A stretch of 64,000 nucleotides of DNA from NCBI GenBank assembly GCA_017410365.1, contig JAFQQY010000009.1, positions 62,001-126,000 of the forward strand, given 5' to 3'. A program made the position numbers and the translations under genes. The notes under the pieces are model-generated. The model saw nothing but the letters and a program-made list of their open reading frames with translations, searched no databases and was not told the origin of the DNA. Source of the stretch: Prevotella sp. Its GTDB lineage: Bacteria > Bacteroidota > Bacteroidia > Bacteroidales > Bacteroidaceae. This document shows, piece by piece, positions 15,675 to 24,055 of this stretch; position 1 is the stretch's first letter, and every line of letters begins with the position of its first letter.

Positions 15675-16340
15675 ATGAAATATTTTATTATATTACTACA
15701 ATTATTGTCATCTTCGATTCTTTATGCACAAGTTGACAGTTCTACATCAAAAGATGCAGAGAAACGCTTATCCATATTGCAAGTCTTTGCCAACAAGACA
15801 TTAAGCAACATAATAACGTTTCAGACAATTGAGATAACTACACAATTGCACAATGGACATGAGATGTTCAAAACGACAAGAGAAGTTGAATATACAATTA
15901 AAGAAAATGAAAAAAGGATTTCTATAAAACGCGAAGTCATAAATTCAAGTACTACTAAGGGCTGTGATGCCGATAGCATTTTTCCAGATATGACAAACAA
16001 ACTTCTAAGCGTTGTGCTTACCCCTGGCAACATAAAAAAAAATAACGAAAAGAAACTATTGCCTTACTCCATTAATCGAAACAACGAGACAACGAAAGTT
16101 TGTATCAACAAGCTTATTGGTATTGGAGAGAAAACTGAAACTAAGGCTATGAAAGAAACCTTGAAATTTGAAAACATTTCAGAATGTATCACCTATGGTT
16201 CTATGGCAGACAATCTATATTTCGATGACATCGAATCTATATGTACAACAATTGAGCTTAATGTTGTTTCAAAATCGGGAGTTTCTAAGAATGTGAAAGT
16301 TATAGAGAATATTATAATAAAAACGAACACTAAAATTTAA
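15675..16340 (+). CDS. Hypothetical secreted protein, AT-rich partner
   Basis: A 221-residue protein with a signal peptide (MKYFIILLQLLSSSILYAQ), hence exported. I prefer the ATG at 15675, since the longer frame from 15642 overlaps the previous gene and puts charged residues before the signal. The mature part is rich in Lys, Asn, Thr and Glu, with predicted beta strands and two Cys residues. No known domain is recognised. AT-rich like the lipoprotein before it; the two form a pair. Its 3' end overlaps the convergent DUF5686 gene by 11 bp. Confidence 0.7.
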   Translation: MKYFIILLQLLSSSILYAQVDSSTSKDAEKRLSILQVFANKTLSNIITFQTIEITTQLHNGHEMFKTTREVEYTIKENEKRISIKREVINSSTTKGCDADSIFPDMTNKLLSVVLTPGNIKKNNEKKLLPYSINRNNETTKVCINKLIGIGEKTETKAMKETLKFENISECITYGSMADNLYFDDIESICTTIELNVVSKSGVSKNVKVIENIIIKTNTKI

Positions 16341-18750
16341 AATTAAGACCTAACCTTACGCCATGCTTTGAGGCATCAGGATGGTCGAGGTGGGTGAAGC
16401 GACGGACGTAATCGACGTGGAAGAAGCGGAAGATGTTGTGGACGCCAACCGAAGCTTCGAGATATGGTTTTGACTCAGTTGACGAGTTGACGAGTTGACA
16501 AGTTGACGAGTTATTTGCGCCAAAACCATTGTCTCCACTCCTATACTCCTCCACTCCTACACTACTTAAAGAAGTCGGCGTCCTTCCCCACAACATATTT
16601 AGTCCGAGATGCTCACGCCATTTCAACCTACTAATTAGCGGGATGCGGTTAAGCAGCTTGCCGTTCATGTCCCACGACAGATGGAGCGAGGCGTAACGGT
16701 CGTGAAGAAACTCCATATCGTTGACAAGATGAAACATTCCCGGTTGCGAGACATAACTGAGATTGACAGCCGGCATGTTAAGCAACCACCACGGCACATC
16801 GTTCCATTGTACCCCACCTCGCAAGTGCATGTCAAGATGCCCCCAACTGTTCAGCCAAAAACGGTTATATACAGATGCCTCCGTTAGATTATAGTTGTAA
16901 TCGCCGCCAAGCACACCCTTCAAGCCCATGGTATGACTGAGTTCATAAATAGGTGCGTCGAGGTGGATATAGCGGCGCCCTTTCTTGGTGCTCACATATT
17001 TCTCGCCTGGCGAATAGCGCAAACTGAGGGATAGTTCTGTGAGGTTTTGAGGTTGTGAGGTTGGGAGGTTATGAGATTGGGAGGTTATGAGGTTGGGAGG
17101 TTGTGAGGTTATGAGGTTATGAGGTTGGGAGGTCGCAGAAACGCGTTCTACGGCAGCCGTCAAGGTGGTGCGTAACCCCCAATCTTCCTCGCGCTCAACG
17201 GTCAGTTGCTGACGGTTGTAGCGATGCAGGACCTCGTCGTCTGCCCATTTCAATAGCGAGAATACGTTGTCGTTGTCGGTCTTGTTGAATTTCTCCGACG
17301 GCAGGCGCACGTCGCGTGTTGACGAGAAAGAGATGTTGCGCATGGGGAACTCACGTGGCAGATACTCTTTCTTGTTCAGAGAATAGGTGAGTTGGGCATT
17401 ATAATAATGTTCGCGACTCTTTGTGCCATAGGCGTAATAACCGTTCAGGAAAAGGTGCGGATTAAGGTGGGCTGTGGTCTGACCGCCGATGCGCAGGCGA
17501 AGACCATCTACGTGGTTGTGGGAGAGGAACGACGTGATTGGTCCGAAGTCGAACTTGCTCGGCGTCAGCTGACTTCCCGTTTCTACATATCCCTCGACAA
17601 CAGCCTTCAGCAGCAGCTTCATCCATTTGGAATTGCCGGCTGCCGTCTCCATATTGTCAACCAGTTCGCCCAATCGGCGCTCGCTACGCAACAGGTCTAT
17701 GGGGCGATGGTTATGCCAGAACGCCTCACTCTGATGCTTGGCATTTACGTCGGTAATCTGCTTGCTACTGCCCCGGAATATGCTGTTGGGAATGTTGTCT
17801 GTCGTATGGTCGGTCAGTCGGGTGTTTCTTATCACTATGGCACGCTGCATGAAGTCGAACAGGCGCAGCTCCACTATCATGTCGTCAACAGTAAGCGCCC
17901 AACGTCCGTTGCCTATGTCGGAATATTCCTGAAGAATCATCAGGCAGTCGATGAAGTTGACACTACCGCTTGCGGGCACCACGAGTTCGCATCGCTTCAC
18001 CTGATACGACGAGTCGTCGAGGATGTAGATATTGCCGGCAAAACCGAAATCCTGCACGTTGTTTGGCACATAGCGCAGATGAATGCAACGGTCGCCGCTT
18101 ACCTCAAGAGTGTCTATTATATAATATCGGTAGAAGCCCAGCGCATCCTTGCCTATGGGCGATGTGAATGTGTTTTGCAACAGCTTTATCTGGTCGTCGT
18201 AGATGTCTACGCTTTTGAAGAAATCTTTCAGGGCCTCGGTTATCAACTGTCCCGACTGAAACATCTCGTTGATGCCCACGGCACGCTCGCCGAGAATTAC
18301 CTCTTTTTCGTCGGCAGGGTCGGCACGATAGTATTTCTGCGACACCACCTCGCTAAGCGTCAACGGCAGAATGAGCTTGTTGTTGTACAGACAAAACTCA
18401 ATATGATTAAGCACATTTGGAATCTTGGCCAGCACCCCTTGCTCCAAATCGCTTGGCATCACTCCGTTAATGCCAAACAATATCTTCTGGTACTTTTGAT
18501 GGGTTGACGAGCCTCCCCCAAGGGGGAGGTTGGAGGGGGCTTTCTTCTCAATCACCTTGCGCATCAGCTCCACGGCAGGATTGTTCTTGCGACTATATCG
18601 TGAGCGCTTTGACTTTACGGTTACCCCTTCAAGATGCTGCGTGCGGTTGTACCATTTGCTTGTGTCTTTGCTCAGTTCGGAGTTGGGTTGAGCATAACAA
18701 TCATGCACAACAGAACCTAAAAAAATGAACAAAGCAACAAGAAACCTCAT
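16330..18750 (-). CDS. DUF5686-family outer-membrane protein with three repeat insertions
   Basis: An 806-residue exported protein with a signal peptide (1-20). The GVTVKSKRSRYSRKNNPAVELMRK-type opening (first part near residues 42-58) and the beta-strand-rich C-terminal half ending LGLNFKF match DUF5686, a Bacteroidetes outer-membrane barrel family of unknown role. Three repeats are embedded in frame: a GC palindrome near 18510-18540 (residues about 70-82), an AACCTCAT array at 17038-17135 encoding four TSQPHNLI-like octapeptides, and a GTTGACGA array near 16474-16512 encoding NSSTCQLVNSST. Even the ATGAGGTTT start lies in an AACCT array. Gene order suggests read-through from the CDP-alcohol transferase upstream. 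Confidence 0.85.
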   Translation of the reverse strand: MRFLVALFIFLGSVVHDCYAQPNSELSKDTSKWYNRTQHLEGVTVKSKRSRYSRKNNPAVELMRKVIEKKAPSNLPLGGGSSTHQKYQKILFGINGVMPSDLEQGVLAKIPNVLNHIEFCLYNNKLILPLTLSEVVSQKYYRADPADEKEVILGERAVGINEMFQSGQLITEALKDFFKSVDIYDDQIKLLQNTFTSPIGKDALGFYRYYIIDTLEVSGDRCIHLRYVPNNVQDFGFAGNIYILDDSSYQVKRCELVVPASGSVNFIDCLMILQEYSDIGNGRWALTVDDMIVELRLFDFMQRAIVIRNTRLTDHTTDNIPNSIFRGSSKQITDVNAKHQSEAFWHNHRPIDLLRSERRLGELVDNMETAAGNSKWMKLLLKAVVEGYVETGSQLTPSKFDFGPITSFLSHNHVDGLRLRIGGQTTAHLNPHLFLNGYYAYGTKSREHYYNAQLTYSLNKKEYLPREFPMRNISFSSTRDVRLPSEKFNKTDNDNVFSLLKWADDEVLHRYNRQQLTVEREEDWGLRTTLTAAVERVSATSQPHNLITSQPPNLITSQSHNLPTSQPQNLTELSLSLRYSPGEKYVSTKKGRRYIHLDAPIYELSHTMGLKGVLGGDYNYNLTEASVYNRFWLNSWGHLDMHLRGGVQWNDVPWWLLNMPAVNLSYVSQPGMFHLVNDMEFLHDRYASLHLSWDMNGKLLNRIPLISRLKWREHLGLNMLWGRTPTSLSSVGVEEYRSGDNGFGANNSSTCQLVNSSTESKPYLEASVGVHNIFRFFHVDYVRRFTHLDHPDASKHGVRLGLNFKF
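16474..16512. repeat. In-frame octamer array (GTTGACGA/GTTGACAA)
   Basis: Four to five tandem units lie inside the DUF5686 gene, read on the minus strand as NSSTCQLVNSST. That is the same peptide as the array in the primase gene at 2730-2763. Confidence 0.9.
17038..17135. repeat. In-frame octamer array (AACCTCAT-type)
   Basis: About twelve 8-bp units lie inside the DUF5686 gene. Because three octamers make eight codons, the product is a repeated octapeptide (TSQPHNLI, TSQPPNLI, TSQSHNLP, TSQPQNL). The same unit fills the gap upstream of this gene. Confidence 0.9.
18505..18545. repeat. GC-rich palindrome in frame in the DUF5686 gene
   Basis: CCTCCCCCAAGGGGGAGG plus flanking GGAGGGGGCT lies inside the coding sequence, giving NLPLGGGSS where relatives usually have a charged spacer before the KYQKI motif. 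Confidence 0.75.
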
Positions 18751-18890
18751 AACCTCAAAACCTTACAACCTCATAACCTTACAACCTCAAAACCTTACAA
18801 CCTCAAAACCTAACAACCTCATAACCTTACAACCCCATTCTCCCCTCTCTCGGAGGGGCTGGGGGAGGTCCCTAACCCTACAACCTCTTC
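18737..18890. repeat. AACCTCAT/AACCTTAC octamer array plus palindrome
   Basis: An array of about a dozen AACCT octamers, followed by a CTCTCTCGGAGGGGCTGGGGGAGG palindrome (18845-18868) and two more octamers, fills the gap between the DUF5686 gene and the CDP-alcohol transferase gene. It provides the start codon of the first and the stop codon of the second. Confidence 0.85.
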
Positions 18891-19819
18891 ATCATCTGTT
18901 CGCTGAGAGCCTCATGCTTGTGATGCATATAGAAATACATAGCCGAAAGCACGATAATCTCGAACAAAGGATAAACATAAGGCACGTTGAGCAGGATTGT
19001 GATGTAGAGCGTAAAGGCACGAGAATTGTGGGTGAGCCAGTTGGTATATTTCATCAGCGGAAACGAACCCTTGCGGAAATCGTCGCGCAACTGCTGCGGC
19101 ATGTCCTCTACGTTGGGGTATTTCTTTCGCAAGGCAGCATATAGCGCCTGGAACTTTGGTGTGCGCTTCTCCTGACTCTTGCAATAGTTGGCATAGTTGT
19201 AATAGAAGGCATGCGCCCAGAAGTCTTTCCATTTAGGCAGAGCATCATAGATGGCACGCTGAGTCTTCGAATCATCCAGTTCGCTGCCATTCTTTCCCAA
19301 CAGGAAGTAAAGGTGTATCTGGCGGTAGTAGTCGGCAAGCGAGCTTTGCTTTGAATGGCATATCACACCAGCAACGAAGCACAACACGAAAGCCCATACT
19401 CCCCACTCCACATCTGTGAACGGTATCTTCTCGTTCCACAGGCGGAAGATAATGGCAAGGTAGATGAACGTGTACCACACATCACCAGCAAATCCGTCGA
19501 GCACACGACCGACGAGCGTCTTCTGACCGGTAAGTCGTGCCAATTGACCGTCGGCAGAGTCGCAGAAGTTGGCTATCATCAACAGCAGTATGCCCAGCAG
19601 ATTAAGCCAGATGTCATGATAAAACAACAGCCATCCGCCGGCTGCTCCCACGAAAAACGAGAACACGGTAATGGCATTCGGGTGTATGTGCAGACTCTTG
19701 CAGACGAGTGCAATGGCCAATCCCACAGGACGGTTGAAGTATATATCTACCGTCTCTTCTGTATCTTTTGATTTCAGCGATGCCTTCAGCAGTTCGCTAA
19801 ATGATTGTTTCTGTTCCAT
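18878..19819 (-). CDS. CDP-alcohol phosphatidyltransferase family protein
   Basis: A 313-residue integral membrane enzyme. The family motif is intact: DSADGQLAR then eight residues, G, three residues, D and three residues, D (DGFAGD), around residues 87-113. This coordinates metal and the CDP group for transfer of a phosphoalcohol onto an acceptor. At least five hydrophobic segments flank it. The nucleotidyltransferase gene upstream on the same strand could make its CDP-activated substrate, so the pair may form a phosphoalcohol headgroup or polymer. The substrate is unknown. The C-terminal RL and stop come from an AACCT array. Confidence 0.85.
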   Translation of the reverse strand: MEQKQSFSELLKASLKSKDTEETVDIYFNRPVGLAIALVCKSLHIHPNAITVFSFFVGAAGGWLLFYHDIWLNLLGILLLMIANFCDSADGQLARLTGQKTLVGRVLDGFAGDVWYTFIYLAIIFRLWNEKIPFTDVEWGVWAFVLCFVAGVICHSKQSSLADYYRQIHLYFLLGKNGSELDDSKTQRAIYDALPKWKDFWAHAFYYNYANYCKSQEKRTPKFQALYAALRKKYPNVEDMPQQLRDDFRKGSFPLMKYTNWLTHNSRAFTLYITILLNVPYVYPLFEIIVLSAMYFYMHHKHEALSEQMMKRL

Positions 19820-19830
19820 GTTTTTTATTT

Positions 19831-20035
19831 AGTTGACGAGTTGTTTGATTTAGTTGACGAGTTGACAAGTTAACAAGTTGACAAGTTGCTTGATTTAGTT
19901 GATTTTCACCAAGAATCACAAAGACTATTAACTTGTCAACTTGTTTACTCGTTTACTTGTTTACTCGTCTACTTGTTCACATAACTCGTTTACTTGTCTA
20001 CTTTTTTACTCGTTTACTCGTTCACTTTGAAATAA
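19831..20035. repeat. Paired inverted octamer arrays between two genes
   Basis: GTTGACGA/GTTGACAA units at 19843-19903 are followed, after a TTTTCACCAAGAATCACAAA spacer, by inverted CTTGTCAA, CTCGTTTA and CTTGTTTA units at 19931-20030. A transcript could fold the two arms together. The array separates two co-directional genes. Confidence 0.85.
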
Positions 20036-20741
20036 ACTCTTCCGCCTTCTTTATGTCCTCAGCATGGTCTATGTCGAGCACCTTAGTGAACGGATATGCC
20101 TTTAACAACATCTCGTCGGCGATAAGTGCACGCTGGAAGTTGCGCATGCGACTCTCGCCACGCTCAATACAGGCATTAAGAGTCTGCAACGCAGGTGCAT
20201 TCAGTCCGTAGATGCCGCCAGAGATATACTTGCAAGAGTCTGACTGGTCGAGGAATGCCGTGATGTTCATATTCTCGTTTACCTCTACATACAGAGGTTT
20301 TTCATCGTCTATATAGTCGGTCACGCCCATCACACCGTCGAAGCCATCTTCGAAGGCGAAGCGATAGGCCTGCATATACTTTCGGAAATCGTCCTCACGG
20401 AATATCGTGTCAACCGTGGTCAGCACAAAAGGTCCTTTGGTAAGGAAACCGCTCAGTTCGTAAAAGCTGTGCATCGAACTTGGAGTACTCTTCACGATGT
20501 ACTTCAGCGGCACCTGTACTCCGTTGAGTCCTTCCTTCTGGATCTTCGCCAGATGCTCAGCCACCTGTGTCATCTGTTCGTTACAGATAACGAATATCTC
20601 CTCGGCATCATTATCCATGAACACCCTTATCAGTCGGTCGATGAGCGCCTCGCCGCCCACCTTCACCAGCGGTTTCGGTTCCGCTATTCCTTCAGCAGCC
20701 AACCGGCTGCCCTCTCCTGCTGCTATTATTGCGTATCTCAT
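20022..20741 (-). CDS. NTP transferase family protein (sugar/alcohol-phosphate nucleotidyltransferase)
   Basis: This 239-residue cytoplasmic enzyme has the nucleotidyltransferase core. MRYAIIAAGEGSRL at the N-terminus holds the G-x-G-x-R type loop, EPKPLVKVGG the conserved Lys, and TVDTIF the metal-binding Asp region. Such enzymes join NTP and a phosphorylated sugar or alcohol to give an activated NDP compound. With the CDP-alcohol phosphatidyltransferase directly downstream, a CTP-dependent reaction is plausible but not shown. The stop codon abuts an octamer array. Confidence 0.85.
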   Translation of the reverse strand: MRYAIIAAGEGSRLAAEGIAEPKPLVKVGGEALIDRLIRVFMDNDAEEIFVICNEQMTQVAEHLAKIQKEGLNGVQVPLKYIVKSTPSSMHSFYELSGFLTKGPFVLTTVDTIFREDDFRKYMQAYRFAFEDGFDGVMGVTDYIDDEKPLYVEVNENMNITAFLDQSDSCKYISGGIYGLNAPALQTLNACIERGESRMRNFQRALIADEMLLKAYPFTKVLDIDHAEDIKKAEEFISK

Positions 20742-20749
20742 ATATTTTT

Positions 20750-20823
20750 AGTTGATAAGTTACGAGTTGACGAGTTGATGAGTTATAAGTTGACAAGTTA
20801 TAAGTTGATGAGTTAACAAGTCA
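20750..20823. repeat. GTTGACGA/GTTATAAG octamer array upstream of the nucleotidyltransferase gene
   Basis: About nine degenerate 8-bp units lie in the leader between the -7 element at 20851-20858 and the start codon, so they would be transcribed. Confidence 0.8.
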
Positions 20824-20850
20824 AATGTCCACCTTAATTCTTTCTTTCTG

Positions 20851-20858
20851 CAAAATTA
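20851..20858 (-). promoter_or_regulatory. -7 promoter element for the nucleotidyltransferase operon
   Basis: TAATTTTG on the minus strand, about 110 bp before the ATG at 20741. Confidence 0.5.
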
Positions 20859-20979
20859 CACTTTTTGGCTCGTCTGTGCAAATAATATAAAACCTTATTA
20901 TGCTTTTTATATCTCTATCCTTTTATATATATATCATGATTTTTAAGATAGCAAGCCATTGGATTATGACATTTTTATG

Positions 20980-20987
20980 TAATTTTG
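20980..20987 (+). promoter_or_regulatory. -7 promoter element for the TPR-HTH gene
   Basis: TAATTTTG lies 39 bp before the ATG at 21027. It is divergent from the promoter at 20851-20858. Confidence 0.55.
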
Positions 20988-21026
20988 CATTATCAAAATA
21001 ACAACACGACTATTACTAAACAATAA

Positions 21027-22622
21027 ATGCATAAGACAGCAAAAACTATACTGGCATTATTGACAATCACGATATTCTGCGCTTGCCAACAAAACCCGAA
21101 AGAGGCGATGGCAATTGAGAATGCGGAAAGAATGATTGCCCACAACCCTGATAGTGCCCAGACAATTCTCAATCAGATTAATCCGCAAGGCAATAACGAA
21201 CTGCATGCTTCGTGGGCGGCACTCAAGGTGTGGGCGGCATACCGTTGTTATCAGCCGGACATCAACGAACAAGACCTGCAGACGGCATTCAACTACTTTG
21301 CACATCGCGGCATAAAGAACAGGAAAGCACTTGTTTACTATCTTAGGGCTGTTGTTCATGAGGAGAAGAATATTGGCGACGAAGCTGATTGGATGGAGGA
21401 TTTGAGACGAGGATGTACTGAGGTTGAAAGTACCGATGACCATTTTCTCGCTGCCCAGCTTTTCCACAGATACGGTATAGGCCTACAGAAACGCAAAAGG
21501 TATGACGAAGCGGGAGCCTTTCTTAACAAGTTTATGACTCGTGCGGAACAAGCAGGAAACAAGTCTGACATTATAATTGCTCATATCAACCTGTCAAACC
21601 TCAGCCTGGAACGCAACAGGAAGAAGGGCGAATATGAAGAGGCTATAGCGTATGCACAGAAAGCTGTTGAAAAAGCACAAGGGTGGAAGATGCCGGGCGA
21701 ACTTGGCAAGGCATTAGGGCAGTTGTCTATCTGTTGCGGACACAACAAGCAATTTGACGAGGCTTTGCAATATGCCATCCAGGCAAAGGACATCGACGAG
21801 CATCAATATAATACGAGGAAGCGCAAAGAACCGGTAAGATATACGCGTATCGCAGATGCGCATCGCAAGCTGGGGAATGCAGATTCTGCCATCTATTATG
21901 CAACAAAAAACCTGAAGCATCCGGAACTGACTATACGCATGAATGGCATCCAACTGCTTTATATGATTAATCGCGACCTGATTCAGGACTACCAGAAGAG
22001 CACTCGCTATATGGAGACTTTCCAGCTGATGAAGGATTCGCTTGCCACGAAATTGAAAAGCGAGCAGGTGATAAGACGTGAGATGGATAGCGAAAGTGCC
22101 GAGGCTCTCGAGAGTCAGAAGACTGGATATAATTACTTATTACTGTCTATTGCCGTCGTCGTAATATTGCTTGCAATATTGGTTACGGTTTATAGACTAA
22201 GGTTGAAAAGGCAGAAGCGCTTGTTGAGCGAATCGGCAACCGTGATACAGGAGCAACAGGCACACGAGCAGTTGCTGACAGAGGAGATTGTGAACAGCAA
22301 CAAACTGATAAGCGAACTGCATGAGGCACCACATTTCTTGAGTCAGTCAAACTGGAACATGCTGTATTCCGTTACCGAAAAGGCTTATCCTGATTTCTTG
22401 TCATCATTAAAAAAACAATTCGCGGATCTTACGGATGTTGACGTGCAGGTGGCACTATTGATAAGGCTGCATTTTAGTGGCAGTCAGATAGCGACTATGA
22501 TGGCAGTATCTCCTTCGTCGGTAACAAAGCAGAAACAACGCATGAAGAAGCGCATGGCGAAGTCTAATCCTACACTTTTCCAAGCGGAAATGTCACTGGA
22601 CAGCTTCATCCAATCGCTTTAA
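21027..22622 (+). CDS. Membrane TPR protein with cytoplasmic HTH domain
   Basis: A 531-residue protein. The N-terminus is a lipoprotein-like or signal sequence (ILALLTITIFCACQQ). It is followed by TPR-type helical repeats (about 30-340), a transmembrane helix near 368-390 (LLLSIAVVVILLAILVTVY), a coiled coil, and a C-terminal LuxR/GerE-like helix-turn-helix (LTDVDVQVALLIRLHFSG then IATMMAVSPSSVTKQKQR). This architecture is common in Bacteroidales and suggests a one-component membrane regulator: outside TPR sensor, inside DNA binding. Target unknown. It has its own promoter and no adjacent kinase. Confidence 0.85.
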   Translation: MHKTAKTILALLTITIFCACQQNPKEAMAIENAERMIAHNPDSAQTILNQINPQGNNELHASWAALKVWAAYRCYQPDINEQDLQTAFNYFAHRGIKNRKALVYYLRAVVHEEKNIGDEADWMEDLRRGCTEVESTDDHFLAAQLFHRYGIGLQKRKRYDEAGAFLNKFMTRAEQAGNKSDIIIAHINLSNLSLERNRKKGEYEEAIAYAQKAVEKAQGWKMPGELGKALGQLSICCGHNKQFDEALQYAIQAKDIDEHQYNTRKRKEPVRYTRIADAHRKLGNADSAIYYATKNLKHPELTIRMNGIQLLYMINRDLIQDYQKSTRYMETFQLMKDSLATKLKSEQVIRREMDSESAEALESQKTGYNYLLLSIAVVVILLAILVTVYRLRLKRQKRLLSESATVIQEQQAHEQLLTEEIVNSNKLISELHEAPHFLSQSNWNMLYSVTEKAYPDFLSSLKKQFADLTDVDVQVALLIRLHFSGSQIATMMAVSPSSVTKQKQRMKKRMAKSNPTLFQAEMSLDSFIQSL

Positions 22623-22723
22623 AGTTGTCCTGTCCACCTGTACACAACAATCACTTCTGATAATCAAGCAGTTAGCACTCATGCTGTCCACCTTGTTTTC
22701 TTTGTTGTATTACGGAATCGTTG

Positions 22724-22731
22724 TAACTTTG
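22724..22731 (+). promoter_or_regulatory. Promoter of the M50-like gene
   Basis: TAACTTTG is preceded by TTTG at 22701-22704 with 19-bp spacing, a good match to the Bacteroidetes -33/-7 pair. It lies 32 bp before the ATG at 22763. Confidence 0.65.
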
Positions 22732-22762
22732 CAGCATCAAAATCATTTTAAATCTCAAAGTT

Positions 22763-23278
22763 ATGAACAGACGAATAAGACAGTATCTTGGCATTATCGC
22801 TGCCGTTGTTGTTTATTATGTGGTACACGAAGGAGCGCATCTCCTTACCGCTTTGTATTATGGAGTGTTTAAGAATGTCCAATTCATGGGTATTATCGGC
22901 ATACAAATTGATGTCTATAACACCCGAATGACTGACACCCAGTTGGGAGTTCTTTGTATCATGGGACCTGTGGCGACATTCATAGCCGGTTATCTTATGG
23001 TGTTTTTAACCCAAAGCATTTGCAACCTGAAATCTGATGTTGTCCGCACCATCGGTTGGTACACATCGCTCATCTTGCTACTGCTAGACCCCATCTACCT
23101 CGTCGTGCTGCAACATTTTGTTGGCGGAGGCGACATGAACGGAATTTCTCTACTGATGCCTGAAATGTATGCCACATTAGTGTGGCTTCTCGTCGGTATA
23201 GTCAACTTATATACTTTAATAAAATATGTATATCCAAAATATTCACTTTCTTTCAATAAGAAAAACTCTGAACGATGA
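22763..23278 (+). CDS. Small integral membrane protein with HExxH motif (M50-like)
   Basis: A 171-residue protein with four to five membrane helices. The first helix ends in VVHEGAHLLTALYYG (HEGAH near residues 22-26), the zinc-binding HExxH of M50-type intramembrane proteases. The second hallmark, a later NxxPxxDG motif, is not evident. It therefore could be a minimal or inactive relative. Its stop overlaps the start of the next gene by 4 bp, so the two are translationally coupled and likely act together. Confidence 0.7.
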   Translation: MNRRIRQYLGIIAAVVVYYVVHEGAHLLTALYYGVFKNVQFMGIIGIQIDVYNTRMTDTQLGVLCIMGPVATFIAGYLMVFLTQSICNLKSDVVRTIGWYTSLILLLLDPIYLVVLQHFVGGGDMNGISLLMPEMYATLVWLLVGIVNLYTLIKYVYPKYSLSFNKKNSER

Positions 23279-24030
23279 TTTCCATTTGCATTCTTTTAAT
23301 TTCGTTGAGCATGACTGTATGCCAATACGCCTGTGCTCAAACAAGACAGGCATCTGTAATTATAAGCGGACAAGTAACCGACTTTAATGGCAACGCCATG
23401 GCTGGTGCCTCGGTATTCTGGCAAAACGAGTCGTTTGATGACGTATGTTCTGCCACCTGCGATGAAAACGGATATTACAAAATTTCTGTTCCATGCGGGC
23501 GACACTATTGCATAAGTGCCATCAACATGCAAGAGTATCCTAAGTCAAAAGAACTGAAGGTAAGTTCGCCCGACGATATGCGGTTGGAGTTCTGGGGATG
23601 GAATTTTATTGCCGACCACGATACCACTCTCAATATACGCTATCACAGGATGGAGGCATACGGCGTAAATGTCTTTTCAATACAAGGCGCCACACCTGCA
23701 TATCAGATATATGTACGCCCGATGAGTCTTACACGGACCATCGAATGGACAAAGAACCAGACGGCAGAAGCAAACCTCGCCCCGCCTGCAGACAAGTTAG
23801 AGGTCAAGGTATTCATAGATGGTGAAGAGGTTGACGTTTTAATGAAACAGGCCGTCAAGGAATACTTCTGCGACACACAGACAGGTACGGGTTTCTTAAT
23901 CAGCGTCAACAAACCTGATGTCCGCCCTACCCGTCCATACTCAACATTCCGAATCGTGCTTGCTGATTTGGAAAATGGCGACAAAGGTGAAGCCATTTAT
24001 CATTATGAGCATAAAGATTACATGAAGTAA
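23275..24030 (+). CDS. Exported carboxypeptidase-regulatory-like domain protein
   Basis: A 251-residue protein with a signal peptide (about 1-22, ending ACAQ). The mature N-terminus has a carboxypeptidase D regulatory-like beta sandwich (ISGQVTDFNGNAMAGASVFWQ, then DENGYYKISVPCG). This fold in Bacteroidetes often sits in the periplasm. The C-terminal half, about 130 residues, is unassigned. The gene overlaps the membrane HExxH gene by 4 bp. A decayed copy of its last 45 codons lies at 25448-25586, so this locus has undergone duplication. Confidence 0.75.
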   Translation: MISICILLISLSMTVCQYACAQTRQASVIISGQVTDFNGNAMAGASVFWQNESFDDVCSATCDENGYYKISVPCGRHYCISAINMQEYPKSKELKVSSPDDMRLEFWGWNFIADHDTTLNIRYHRMEAYGVNVFSIQGATPAYQIYVRPMSLTRTIEWTKNQTAEANLAPPADKLEVKVFIDGEEVDVLMKQAVKEYFCDTQTGTGFLISVNKPDVRPTRPYSTFRIVLADLENGDKGEAIYHYEHKDYMK

Positions 24031-24055
24031 TAAGAACATCAGATATAAACAAATT

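Noticed and set aside
17392..18507. Long plus-strand open frame (371 codons) within the DUF5686 gene
   Set aside because: It is antisense to a gene with clear family features and shows no domain.
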